From the NCBI GenBank assembly GCA_041917295.1, contig JAYRXX010000029.1:1-38910 (forward strand): DNA of 38,910 bases, written 5' to 3'. The translations under genes and the position numbers were made by a program. This document shows, one piece after another, positions 31,345 through 38,910 of this stretch. The notes beneath the pieces were generated by a model, which had not been told where the DNA came from, made no database searches, and saw only the letters and a program-made list of their open reading frames with translations. The first letter of the stretch is position 1, and each line of letters begins with the position of its first letter. Source of the DNA: JADKHR01 sp041917295 (GTDB lineage: Bacteria > Elusimicrobiota > Elusimicrobia > FEN-1173).

Positions 31345-33977
31345 TGCTTCCCTTGAAAGGATACCAAGACAAAGCGCTGGAATCCCTGAGGCTCTACCTT
31401 CGCGCTTGCGATGAATGTAAGAACGCGGACGAAGCTTTTATACACACCACCAAAACAATTTGGGGCGAAGCCCTGCCATACCGTCGCGTTAAGGCACCGC
31501 CGGAACTAACGGATATTCCCTATGTATGCCTTCGGCTTCCAACGGGCGGCGGGAAGACACTTTTAGCTTGTCACGCCATTGGCGAAGCCAATCGGGAATA
31601 TTTGAAGCAAGAAAACTCAGTGGTCCTTTGGTTGGTGCCATCGAACGCAATTAAGGAACAAACGCTGAAAGCTCTCCAAGACCCGGCCCATGACTACCGG
31701 CAAGCGTTGGAAGAAACGTTGGGACGCGTGACGGTCATGGGTTTGACGGACGCCCTATTCTTGCAACAAAGTATTTTGCTTTCTTCCACGGTGATCATCG
31801 TGGCCACTCTTCAGGCTTTCCGAGTTGAAGAAAAGGAGGGGCGGAAAGTGTACGAAAGTGCGGGCGCGCTTCAACATCACTTTAACGACGTCCCAGCAGG
31901 AATTCAAGCCAAGTTGGCCCGCGATGAAAATGGAGCCGTCCCATGCTCTCTTGAAAACGTCCTAAGGATTCACCGCCCTCTGATTATCGTTGACGAGGCC
32001 CACAACGCTCGGACAAATCTCTCTTTTGATACGTTGGCGCGTTTCCTACCATCGGCCATTATTGAGTTTTCCGCCACCCCTGACAAAGACAAGAATCCCA
32101 GTAACGTTTTGCACAGCGTGTCGGCGTCTGAACTGAAAGCCGCTGACATGGTAAAACTTCCAATTCTTCTGGAAACCCGGAGCGATTGGAAAGCCCTCTT
32201 GAGTGACGCCGTCGCCCGTTTGGACGAATTGGACAAACTGGCGCGGATTGAAAAACAGAAGACGGGGGATTACATCCGGCCTATTATGCTTTTGCAAGCC
32301 CAATCGGATCGACAGGGGCAAGATACGCTTTCGGTTGAGGTCGTTGAAAGGAGTCTAATCGAGGAGCATCATATCCCGCCGAATCAAATCGCCCGAGCGA
32401 CGGGGGAGGACCGAGGTTTGGATGGAGTGGACCTATTTAAAGAGGATTGCAAGATTCGATTTGTTATCACCAAACAGGCGTTAAGAGAAGGGTGGGACTG
32501 TTCTTTCGCCTACGTTCTTTATTCAGTTGCCGAACAAAGGGCCACGGGTGCCGTGGAACAGATATTGGGACGAATTTTGAGGCTTCCCTACGCCAAGCCA
32601 AGACAGGCCGGGGATTTGAGTCGGGCTTATGCTTTCGTTCGATCAGCGGACTTCGCCCAAGCGGCCAAGTCGCTGGTGGATGCCTTGGTTGAAAATGGAT
32701 TCAACAAGCAGGAAGCCCAAGACGTCGTGACCGCCGCGCCATCTTCCCAACTGTCCGCGCCATTGATATTTGGGCGGACCGTGCCGCCAAAAACGATCCA
32801 ATTGGATGAAGTTCCGCGCCCTTCGGACATCCCGGTCCACTTACGGGGAAAAGTTGAGGTTAACGCCGAAAAGAAAACCCTAACCTTCAAGGTTCCCCTC
32901 GATTCTACGGAAGCGGTAGAGCTGAAAAAGTTGTTCCCGGTGGGCAAGATAGCGGAAAAGCTTTTGTTTGAGTTGGACAAATATGGCATTGAATCCATCG
33001 AAGCACTTAAGACTCCCTCCGAAAAAGGCGTCACTTTTGACGTTCCTGCCCTTTGTCTTGAACGAAATGGAGAATTGGAGTTTTTCGAAGAGGATCATTT
33101 GTTGAACGTGGAATGGTCCTTGAAAGAGTTTGAAGCGAAATTATCGGACACCGATTTCGCTCGTTTAGCCTCAGAAGAAGGGACCTTTGGGGAGATTGAC
33201 ATTCAGGTGGGGACGGGGCAGGTTGGAACGCGGTTCATTCAGGAATTGGGAAGCCAGTTGGCCCTTTTGACCGTGGCCGATGGGTGGACAGACACCCAAT
33301 TGGTCAGTTGGCTGGACAGAAATCTCCCCCATCGGGACATCGCCCCCGATGACAAACGGATTTATGTGAATGCCATGGTCGGGGACCTTTTGAAACGTTC
33401 GAGCATGTCACTTCCCGTGTTGGTCAGGAAAAAATTTGATCTTCGCAAGATTATCGACCAAATGATTACCGAATGCCGAAAAGAGGTCAAGCGAAAGGCC
33501 TATCAGAGGTTATTGTTTTCTGAAATGGGCGAAACAAAAGTCATGGTTTCCCCGGATCGATGCTTTTCCTTTCAACCAGATAAATATCCCTGCGGAGAAC
33601 TTTGCCGGTCCCCTTTTCAAAAACATTTCTTCCCCAAGGTCGGGAAGATGGACACCGGAGAGGAACTTTCTTGCGCCCAATTCTTGGACACCTGGGGCGA
33701 GGTGGACTATTGGGTTCGGAATCTATCCCGGGAACCGGAGTTCTCTTTTTGGCTACAAACGTCAACGGATAAGTTTTACCCGGACTTCGTTTGCAAACTG
33801 AAGGATGGACGAATTCTCGTCGTGGAATACAAGAACACGAAAGACTACGAAGACAGCGCCGATGCTTCAGAAAAATGGCGTCTCGGGGAATTGTGGGCTG
33901 AAAAAAGTGGTGGGAAATGTCTATTTGTTATGACGCGGGGAATGGAGTGGGAATTAATTAAGATAGCGACCCGGTGA
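31344..33977 (+). CDS. res: Type III restriction endonuclease subunit (Res)
   Basis: An 877-residue SF2 helicase-nuclease. Motifs: Walker A PTGGGKT (66-72), DEAH box VDEAHN (Asp217), FSATPDKDK (about 242), motif VI QILGRILRLPYA (406-410 core). A C-terminal PD-(D/E)xK nuclease site reads YPDFVCKLKDGRILVVEYKN (Asp814, Glu828, Lys830). ATP-driven sliding and head-to-head site pairing lead to cleavage in this class. All motifs are intact, so the system looks functional. It overlaps mod by one base and ends about 200 bases before the next gene; the spacer 33978-34112 shows nothing assignable. Confidence 0.94.
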   Translation: MLPLKGYQDKALESLRLYLRACDECKNADEAFIHTTKTIWGEALPYRRVKAPPELTDIPYVCLRLPTGGGKTLLACHAIGEANREYLKQENSVVLWLVPSNAIKEQTLKALQDPAHDYRQALEETLGRVTVMGLTDALFLQQSILLSSTVIIVATLQAFRVEEKEGRKVYESAGALQHHFNDVPAGIQAKLARDENGAVPCSLENVLRIHRPLIIVDEAHNARTNLSFDTLARFLPSAIIEFSATPDKDKNPSNVLHSVSASELKAADMVKLPILLETRSDWKALLSDAVARLDELDKLARIEKQKTGDYIRPIMLLQAQSDRQGQDTLSVEVVERSLIEEHHIPPNQIARATGEDRGLDGVDLFKEDCKIRFVITKQALREGWDCSFAYVLYSVAEQRATGAVEQILGRILRLPYAKPRQAGDLSRAYAFVRSADFAQAAKSLVDALVENGFNKQEAQDVVTAAPSSQLSAPLIFGRTVPPKTIQLDEVPRPSDIPVHLRGKVEVNAEKKTLTFKVPLDSTEAVELKKLFPVGKIAEKLLFELDKYGIESIEALKTPSEKGVTFDVPALCLERNGELEFFEEDHLLNVEWSLKEFEAKLSDTDFARLASEEGTFGEIDIQVGTGQVGTRFIQELGSQLALLTVADGWTDTQLVSWLDRNLPHRDIAPDDKRIYVNAMVGDLLKRSSMSLPVLVRKKFDLRKIIDQMITECRKEVKRKAYQRLLFSEMGETKVMVSPDRCFSFQPDKYPCGELCRSPFQKHFFPKVGKMDTGEELSCAQFLDTWGEVDYWVRNLSREPEFSFWLQTSTDKFYPDFVCKLKDGRILVVEYKNTKDYEDSADASEKWRLGELWAEKSGGKCLFVMTRGMEWELIKIATR

Positions 33978-34112
33978 TTATACAACGAATCCCCGTTCAC
34001 GCTGGGAACATAACACCACCAACCGCTTTTACCCTCAATCCGCAAGCTTCTCAACCAGCAAATCTTTTTTACGACGAGGAATGTGCCAATCTGTTTGGAG
34101 AAGAACCATAAA

Positions 34113-34141
34113 TTGACTGTCCTCAACATAAAGGGTAGTAT
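34113..34141 (+). promoter_or_regulatory. Promoter of the large secreted-protein gene
   Basis: TTGACT (34113-34118), 17-base spacer, TAGTAT (34136-34141). The transcript would start near 34148, leaving a leader of about 33 bases before the TTG start at 34181. Confidence 0.6.
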
Positions 34142-34180
34142 TCTTTAGCCTTTTATTTATTCTACTCTCGGGGGTTTACT

Positions 34181-37100
34181 TTGCGTAAAGTTCTGGTGGT
34201 TTTTTTATCTTTTTCGTTGGTCGCCCCCGACCTACTTTTATCCTATAACGACTATTCCAGTTACGAACGGGGGCCGGACTCTTATTCTTTTAATAACTCC
34301 CAAGAAACCTGGAAACGGAATTTTAATGCCCGGGAAAGCTTCAACTACAACGCTCCGTTCACTTGCTCGCCGATTCAGTTTCCCAAAGTCAGCTTGGATT
34401 TGACCTTCCAAAACACATTCCGAACTTTCAGCAGTTTCAACACCAATCAATTCAGCAATAAGCTTGACCTGAATTACAAATCTTTTTCCCCCAGCAGCTT
34501 TACCCCAAAACCGGTGGTTCAAAACTATGTTTTCAAGGGATCTACAAACTTTTCGGGCAACCTCAACTTACAAAGCCCCGGGTTAACCAAACAGACTTAT
34601 AGTCAACCCTCATCTCTCCTTCAAACTAATCCTGTTCAAAGAGGGACGTTCGTCCCTGAGGTCACACAGAAAACACCTGTGGGTTTCTTAGGAGGGGTTG
34701 CCAATGCGGTTAAGTCGATTCCGGCGATGTTTGCGGCCATCGGAAGCAAGATAGGAGAGGCGGCCTCGTTTCTGTGGAGCCGGGTTGTTCTAGGCCACCG
34801 TACAGAAAACACCGCGACCCTGCCGGACGGCACCCGCCTGACCGGCCAAATCACCCTGAACCGGGACGATAAAATTCTGTCCATTGCTCCCGGAACTGTG
34901 CGCACGGTCGGCGAGTTTAAACAGTTTGAATCCGGCGAAATGGCCCTTGTCCCAGGCAAAAGCCCCATCACGATTAACGACAACAATTACTTGAGTGGTC
35001 AGTTTGTTTATGACGGGGAAAAGTTTCATTTGGACGGCCCCGGCATCAAGCTCACAAACCAGGCCGGGCCCACGATTCAAACCACCGCCCCTTTCAAGGA
35101 ATACGTGAATGGTGACGCGAATGGCAACGAGACAGTTTTGGGATACGGCGCCCTGTCGCGAACCGACACGTTTAGGGAGACCACGACGGGCTTGTCGTTC
35201 CGCAACACAAACGGGGTATGGTCTTTTGACCCCAACCAGTCGGCTGTGCTCAAGGTGGACGGCAAAAACATTCCTGTCGCCATTGACGAGCAAGGCCGGT
35301 TCAAAGAAACGGTTAAATCGCCCAACGCTGAACTGGCCACATTTATAGCGAACGTTTTGCCCAGCCCCGGGACAAGCGGCTACGAAATTGAGAAAGTGAC
35401 CCAGTTGGCGGGTAATCAAACGATCCGCACGGAAATACCAGGCACGAAACCCAGTTCCCTCACAACCGGCCAGACCAACGAGTGGCGGCAAAAGACCGGG
35501 GCCCTGTTTGAAGGGAAGAGTTCCCGGGGGAGCTCCGCGACCGATGCTACGGTTCACCAGGAGGGAGATCAATACGTTTTCACTTCCGGCCAGGTGGCGA
35601 CGGTTTCCGTGTCCGCCCCCAAGGATAGTCCCCAGGAAGGCCAAAAAACCCTATACACCGAAGCTCTGCTTGGGGCTGGCGCACGGTTAACGGTGACCGG
35701 TAAAACGGAGTTTCCCAACTATGGGGCAACGGTTTACGTTGGCAAGGTCACAATGGGTGGCAACGGCAAACTGAACATGGAGAAGGGCACGATTTTCGCG
35801 AGTGAGGACCGAGGATTGCGGTTGACGGTTCAGTTGAACGGCGTGGAAACGGCCATTGCGGTGAAGAGCATGGACGAGAAATCGGGAACGTTCGTGGCGC
35901 TTTTGCCGGACATCCCGCTCAAGACGGGGGAGCATGTGCGGCCTATCACGCGGGAAGTGGCCGGGCGCATGGATGCTGAAAATGGCCAGGCCATATTGAC
36001 CAACACGGCGGTGAAAGGGCCGATCTTAAAACCCCGGGGAACTCCGGGTTTTTGGGAGGCAGGACCAGAGATCACCGGCAACGGGTACATTCACTTAAAA
36101 GATAACAAGATAACGCTCAACACGGACCGGCTGGTCAATCTTTCGGATTACAAAAATCTGGACGAGAGAAAGCCGGTTTGGACAACGACCATGAGCGATC
36201 GTTACGACACCGCTATGTCGGCGTTCGCGGATCCCGACAACAATTTAATTATTCGAAGCGGTGGTCTGGTATTGGCAACGGCGATGGTGCTCCCCAGATT
36301 CGTGGAAGATACAGTCTCCTTTGTTCTGGAGAGTGTGCACCCCGCAAGAGAGTTTGCCGTTCACAGTTTCCTGGTTGTTCATGAAAAAGACCCTGTCGAA
36401 AAGTTGAGAGCTGTTGGAAAGGCAGCGGACAATTTCGGTGAATTCTATATTCGAGCCGAAGCGGGAGCCATACCGGCCGTGACCTGGGGTGTTCTGGCTG
36501 TTAAGGAAGGAGCCCCCATTGTCCGCTCCGTAACCCGATCCATTTCCAATTTGCTTGAAAAGCCCACAACGCTGGCCCCCCAACCCGCCCGCAGCCTAGG
36601 CGCCGCCGCCCGAGCTGACCTGGCCGACCCCGCCTTAACAACATACGAGTACGTTCGCCCGGATGGAACGGTGGTTAAACCAACGTCACAGAATCCCACG
36701 CTAAACCCGTCCCGCGCGCCGCCCACTTCCGCCAACACCATGCCCGACGACCTAGGGGGCAAAACCGGCCACTCCCTAATAACCAACGAAGTCCCTAAAG
36801 ACTTCGGTCCCAACAGACCCAACCAATTACTAAAAGACCAAACCCCTGCGATTCCCAAGGCTCAGAATGTACCTCCGAAAACTTCGGGGACTAACGCTCA
36901 ATTGATAATTTCCGGAAATCGGGTCTCCTACAATCCTGTTAATCCAGGGCCTCTTCCCGAGAAAGTCGCCGTAACTTTTAGAAGTGCAACCTATGAGGCG
37001 ATTAAATTGGATCATCCGATTACGCTTTATAGAGTTTATAGTGATCCTGCAAAAAAAATGGGGCCTTATTGGAGTCTGACCAAACCGGAAAGTTCTATTA

Positions 37101-37282
37101 AGGCTATTGTCGATAACGCTCTCGATCAAAGCTGGGGGAATAGGGCAACAGATGTGGTTATAATCCGCATTCCTGCCGGGGAAAATATATATGTGGGTCC
37201 AGCTGCTTCACAGCGTGCCCTTGTGGGAGGACAAGCACAGGTATACATTGATCCAGTAAACCCGTCATGGGAGATAAAATGA
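34181..37282 (+). CDS. Large secreted polymorphic-toxin-like protein
   Basis: 1033 residues, TTG start, Sec-type signal (MRKVLVVFLSFSLVAPDLLL). Residues about 20-160 are Asn/Ser/Phe-rich and low in complexity. About 165-660 is a Gly/Thr-rich, beta-type region (PDGTRLTGQITLNRDDKIL and similar) that I cannot assign. A hydrophobic helix lies near 688-715, then a Pro/Thr linker (about 795-930). The last ~95 residues form a compact domain: LYRVYSD (Arg951), GPYWSLTKP (964-965), QSWGN (Trp985), IPAGENIYVGPAAS and GGQAQVYI (Gln1020). The Arg...GPYxS...GxAA...GGxxQ pattern resembles TNT/ADP-ribosyltransferase-like NAD-consuming toxin tips, but this is pattern memory, not proof. The tip is AT-richer than the preceding part, and small overlapping genes follow, as in toxin-immunity loci. 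Confidence 0.7.
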   Translation: MRKVLVVFLSFSLVAPDLLLSYNDYSSYERGPDSYSFNNSQETWKRNFNARESFNYNAPFTCSPIQFPKVSLDLTFQNTFRTFSSFNTNQFSNKLDLNYKSFSPSSFTPKPVVQNYVFKGSTNFSGNLNLQSPGLTKQTYSQPSSLLQTNPVQRGTFVPEVTQKTPVGFLGGVANAVKSIPAMFAAIGSKIGEAASFLWSRVVLGHRTENTATLPDGTRLTGQITLNRDDKILSIAPGTVRTVGEFKQFESGEMALVPGKSPITINDNNYLSGQFVYDGEKFHLDGPGIKLTNQAGPTIQTTAPFKEYVNGDANGNETVLGYGALSRTDTFRETTTGLSFRNTNGVWSFDPNQSAVLKVDGKNIPVAIDEQGRFKETVKSPNAELATFIANVLPSPGTSGYEIEKVTQLAGNQTIRTEIPGTKPSSLTTGQTNEWRQKTGALFEGKSSRGSSATDATVHQEGDQYVFTSGQVATVSVSAPKDSPQEGQKTLYTEALLGAGARLTVTGKTEFPNYGATVYVGKVTMGGNGKLNMEKGTIFASEDRGLRLTVQLNGVETAIAVKSMDEKSGTFVALLPDIPLKTGEHVRPITREVAGRMDAENGQAILTNTAVKGPILKPRGTPGFWEAGPEITGNGYIHLKDNKITLNTDRLVNLSDYKNLDERKPVWTTTMSDRYDTAMSAFADPDNNLIIRSGGLVLATAMVLPRFVEDTVSFVLESVHPAREFAVHSFLVVHEKDPVEKLRAVGKAADNFGEFYIRAEAGAIPAVTWGVLAVKEGAPIVRSVTRSISNLLEKPTTLAPQPARSLGAAARADLADPALTTYEYVRPDGTVVKPTSQNPTLNPSRAPPTSANTMPDDLGGKTGHSLITNEVPKDFGPNRPNQLLKDQTPAIPKAQNVPPKTSGTNAQLIISGNRVSYNPVNPGPLPEKVAVTFRSATYEAIKLDHPITLYRVYSDPAKKMGPYWSLTKPESSIKAIVDNALDQSWGNRATDVVIIRIPAGENIYVGPAASQRALVGGQAQVYIDPVNPSWEIK

Positions 37283-37530
37283 AATGTGCATGTTCTGAAT
37301 GGACTGAGATCGATGGGTTTGAGGCGCCTTCGGAATACGACCGTTTTGTCAAATGGGTTGAGGCTTGTCTTAAAGAGGGGCAGGTCCGAGAGGTTGAAGT
37401 TTTACAGAGGTATGGGGGGTTCAGAGAAAGATGGTTTCGATGTCGTGGTTGCGAAAAAAATTGGAGATTGGTTGACCATGATTTTCCATTTAAAGGTCTT
37501 TTTGCGGTCGTCGAAAAAAAATTAAGTTAA
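37279..37530 (+). CDS. Putative immunity protein with CxC and CxxC motifs
   Basis: 83 residues. The ATG at 37279 overlaps the toxin stop (ATGA) and has GGGAG 5 bases upstream; an in-frame ATG at 37267 is less likely. The pattern GFEAPSEYDRFVKWVEACL, then YGGFRERWFRC, NWRLVDHDFPFKGLF resembles an immunity family I remember from polymorphic toxin loci (possibly Imm27-like). Cys3/Cys5 and Cys55/Cys58 could bind zinc. Direct overlap with the toxin gene is the strongest evidence that it neutralises the toxin tip. Confidence 0.6.
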   Translation: MKCACSEWTEIDGFEAPSEYDRFVKWVEACLKEGQVREVEVLQRYGGFRERWFRCRGCEKNWRLVDHDFPFKGLFAVVEKKLS

Positions 37531-37847
37531 TGGATTCTAAGTTTGCACGTTATAAAGAACTTTTAAAAGAACTCCAGTTTTTTTTGGAGCGATACGCAGA
37601 AATAAAATGGGCAAACCGTTTGCGCGACTGGGTTACCGAGCTGGATGGGCTGACTTGGGATGGTGCGGCGAATCATTTACGGAGGACGCAAAAGGCTCTT
37701 GGCGGGATGGGATCAATTGGTGATATAGTTATTTGTCCGGAAAACGGACACTCTGTTTCAAATGAGGAAGCAAAAGTAAACGAGGCAAACGAGCGCTTGA
37801 GGAAACTCGTTTCGGATTTATTTGTCGAGATTGAGAAGTTGCTTTAG
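37530..37847 (+). CDS. DUF6966-like small helical protein, possible second immunity gene
   Basis: 105 residues, mostly helical. It has the central pattern GGMGSIGDIVICPENGH (about 58-74) flanked by WANRLRDWVTELDG and NERLRKLVSDLFVEI, which I associate with the DUF6966 family found near toxin loci; the name is from memory. The ATG shares one base with the previous stop. Function unknown. Cytoplasmic, no signal peptide. Confidence 0.6.
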   Translation: MDSKFARYKELLKELQFFLERYAEIKWANRLRDWVTELDGLTWDGAANHLRRTQKALGGMGSIGDIVICPENGHSVSNEEAKVNEANERLRKLVSDLFVEIEKLL

Positions 37848-37990
37848 TGTTAGAAGGGGACAACCGAAAAGTTTTAACCAAAACCGCCTACGAGCATTTG
37901 GTGGCGGCGGTCGGGAAGATGAAGGGAACGGAAGTCGAATACCTTGCCGGAAAGGCAATTCGGCAACAATCCCTTGTTAGGCGGTTTTAA
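37847..37990 (+). CDS. 47-residue ORF overlapping the cassette boundary
   Basis: A GTG start overlaps the previous stop (TAGTG), and the frame runs to TAA at 37988-37990. The product includes LTKTAYEHLVAAVGKMKGTE, which is plausible for a short helical protein but not recognised. Its end contains the integron-type GTTAGGC box, and an 11-bp inverted pair AAAACCGCCTA (37880-37890)/TAGGCGGTTTT (37978-37988) spans most of it. It could be a real coupled gene, a truncated gene end, or a sequence mainly acting as a recombination site. Confidence 0.35.
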   Translation: MLEGDNRKVLTKTAYEHLVAAVGKMKGTEVEYLAGKAIRQQSLVRRF

Positions 37991-37993
37991 ACG

Positions 37994-38332
37994 ATGCTAT
38001 TTTCGGGCGGTCCCAAATTGAATCTAAATTGGCTAACACCTGTTTTGGTCATCCTTGTGGTTGTGGTAAGCGTGGCCCTGAAAATATTTGCACCCCTGTC
38101 TAACGGGCGTTTTGTGGTGTTATTGTTGAATTTAGTTGGGACTGTCCTTTTGGCTTCGGCATTCGAACCCCAAATTCCAAAACATGGCACCGGAGGTTGG
38201 TGGGACAGTTTAAAGTTCGCCGTTAAGGAATTCCCGAAATATGGGTCACCCCCAGCCTTTGATTTTGTCCGTTTCTACATCGGACTTCTATTTGTTTTGT
38301 TGGGCACTATCGTTTGGATTTTACTGCCATAG
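37994..38332 (+). CDS. Small membrane protein of a cassette-like unit
   Basis: 112 residues with three hydrophobic segments (WLTPVLVILVVVVSVALKIF; RFVVLLLNLVGTVLLASAF; FYIGLLFVLLGTIVWILLP) and a polar loop rich in Gly, Pro and Trp (GTGGWWDSLKFAVKEFPKYG). Family not recognised. No Shine-Dalgarno precedes the ATG, and the ORF fills almost all of the space between two recombination-type boxes, as cassette genes do. Confidence 0.65.
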   Translation: MLFSGGPKLNLNWLTPVLVILVVVVSVALKIFAPLSNGRFVVLLLNLVGTVLLASAFEPQIPKHGTGGWWDSLKFAVKEFPKYGSPPAFDFVRFYIGLLFVLLGTIVWILLP

Positions 38333-38333
38333 C

Positions 38334-38403
38334 GCCTAACAAGTCATTGCAGCCGACGTTGTGGGCCCGCGAAAAATCCGCGGCCCCACAACGCGGCTGA
38401 ATG
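38334..38403 (+). other. attC-like recombination site lacking its right-end box
   Basis: GCCTAAC at 38334-38340, then a hairpin whose arms CATT-g-CAGCCG-a-CGTTGTGGG (38345-38365) and CCCACAACGCGGCTGAATG (38385-38403) pair perfectly except for two unpaired bases on the left arm. An inner CCGCG/CGCGG stem and an AAAAATC loop complete it. Extrahelical bases on one side are the hallmark of integron attC sites. Pairing is lost beyond 38403, where GTTRRRY would be expected. The spacer 38404-38497 has no other feature I can name. Confidence 0.65.
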
Positions 38404-38497
38404 CGATCGATGGAATGTGGTATTCAGGCCATGGGGATCAGATCAGGTTCAAAGACTTTGACCCATTGTGGATTAAGGCGACAAGGAAAATACCAAA

Positions 38498-38802
38498 ATG
38501 ACTTCAAACAATCTTGAAGCTAAGAAAAGCGCGTTTTTGGCGTTGATCGATCATGCTATTGAAGTGGCGCGGAACCAAGGGAAGACCCCGGGAAATCAGA
38601 CATCAAGGACATGTATGAATTGGCCGTCAATAATCTCGGCAAATTAAAAGTAAGTTACCTCGAAGGAAAGATCGGCCCATCGGGCGGCGGAATTTTGGGC
38701 CTTTCAAAAAACATTGGTGAATTTGATGAAGGTGAACAATACCATGCCGCATATGAGATTGACGCGTACTTCGGGCTTCCTGAAAAAGTCCGTATTCTTT
38801 GA
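38498..38802 (+). pseudogene. Frameshifted small gene of unknown function
   Basis: The frame from ATG 38498 (AAGGA upstream) gives MTSNNLEAKKSAFLALIDHA and a helical start, but drifts into a stop near 38647. The +2 frame from about 38593 continues as SDIKDMYELAVNNLGKLKV, then KIGPSGGGILGLSKNIGEF and ends at 38802. Joined, they give one coherent protein of about 100 residues. The break lies near GACCCCGGGAAATC (38585-38597), a homopolymer-like spot, so either a real mutation or an assembly error is possible. Confidence 0.6.
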
Positions 38803-38845
38803 AACATCGACGATAAAATGAGAAAATAGCGGCAACCAACCCACA

Positions 38846-38893
38846 GAAAGTGCACGGAAAAAGAGGGTGACCCTCAAAAAAGCGTGCACTTTC
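38846..38893. repeat. Nested palindrome near the right edge
   Basis: Perfect 11-bp outer arms GAAAGTGCACG/CGTGCACTTTC enclose an inner GAGGG-TGA-CCCTC stem flanked by A-runs. On the minus strand the inner stem is followed by TTTTT and could end transcription of a gene beyond the window. Otherwise it is a short palindromic repeat. Confidence 0.5.
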
Positions 38894-38910
38894 GAACCCT
38901 GGAGGCCGCC

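Larger units (their letters stand above)
37976..38403 (+). mobile_element. Integron gene-cassette-like unit
   Basis: A GTTAGGC box (GTTRRRY, 37976-37982) lies 11 bases before a single ORF (37994-38332). The ORF is followed at once by a GCCTAAC box (RYYYAAC, 38334-38340) and a long hairpin of attC type. This is the layout of an integron cassette. The right-hand GTTRRRY box of the attC is not found after the hairpin, so the unit is probably decayed or truncated. No integrase gene lies in the window. Confidence 0.6.

Overview
The window reads as a chromosome piece from an uncultivated, GC-rich bacterium. Leucine is often encoded by TTG, and starts at GTG and TTG are common. The gene content (LL-diaminopimelate aminotransferase, PdxJ, split GcvPA/GcvPB, a secreted polymorphic-toxin-like giant) would fit Elusimicrobiota or a neighbouring phylum such as Omnitrophota. 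That placement is an inference from memory of protein style; no rRNA or other decisive marker is present.

Layout. (1) Bases 152-3311, minus strand: an arsenic detoxification operon, acr3 - ArsP-type permease - small thioredoxin-like protein - arsC. (2) 3312-4870: a small secreted protein surrounded by short palindromic or MITE-like repeats. (3) 4871-15701, plus strand: a tightly packed biosynthetic block, many genes overlapping by 1-17 bases: dapL, an EamA transporter, trmJ, folK, panB, an alpha/beta hydrolase, panC, cdaA, a 45-codon membrane remnant in the place of cdaR, glmM, pdxJ, glmS, ending in a clear intrinsic terminator. It links lysine/peptidoglycan precursors, pantothenate, folate, vitamin B6, UDP-GlcNAc precursor supply and c-di-AMP. 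(4) 15819-22320: a glycine cleavage operon carrying its own lipoate machinery, lpdA-lipA-gcvT-gcvH-gcvPA-gcvPB. A lipoate ligase/octanoyltransferase-like gene at 28481 could supply the acyl step before LipA.

(5) 22584 to the end is accessory. It holds a Fic protein, a signal-bearing phospholipase-D-fold protein with winged-helix-like C-terminal parts, a complete 1078-bp Y1 (HUH) transposase element with 28-bp perfect terminal inverted repeats, a TauE/SafE half-transporter whose stop codon is partly made by that element, and a cobalamin-type radical SAM enzyme. Next come a 51-residue ribbon-helix-helix regulator with a visible operator, divergent from a type III restriction-modification pair, and a 1033-residue secreted protein with a toxin-like C-terminal domain followed by small immunity-type genes. 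The last gene blocks look like an integron gene cassette with a partly preserved attC site, then a frameshifted gene.

Main points for a second look: the reduced cdaR, the attC-like cassette behind the toxin/immunity locus, the self-overlapping RHH operator next to the type III RM genes, a family of promoters whose -10 box lies 6-10 bases from an ATG without a Shine-Dalgarno (probable leaderless genes, mostly accessory), several mobile palindromic repeats, and an in-frame 18-bp minisatellite inside folK.
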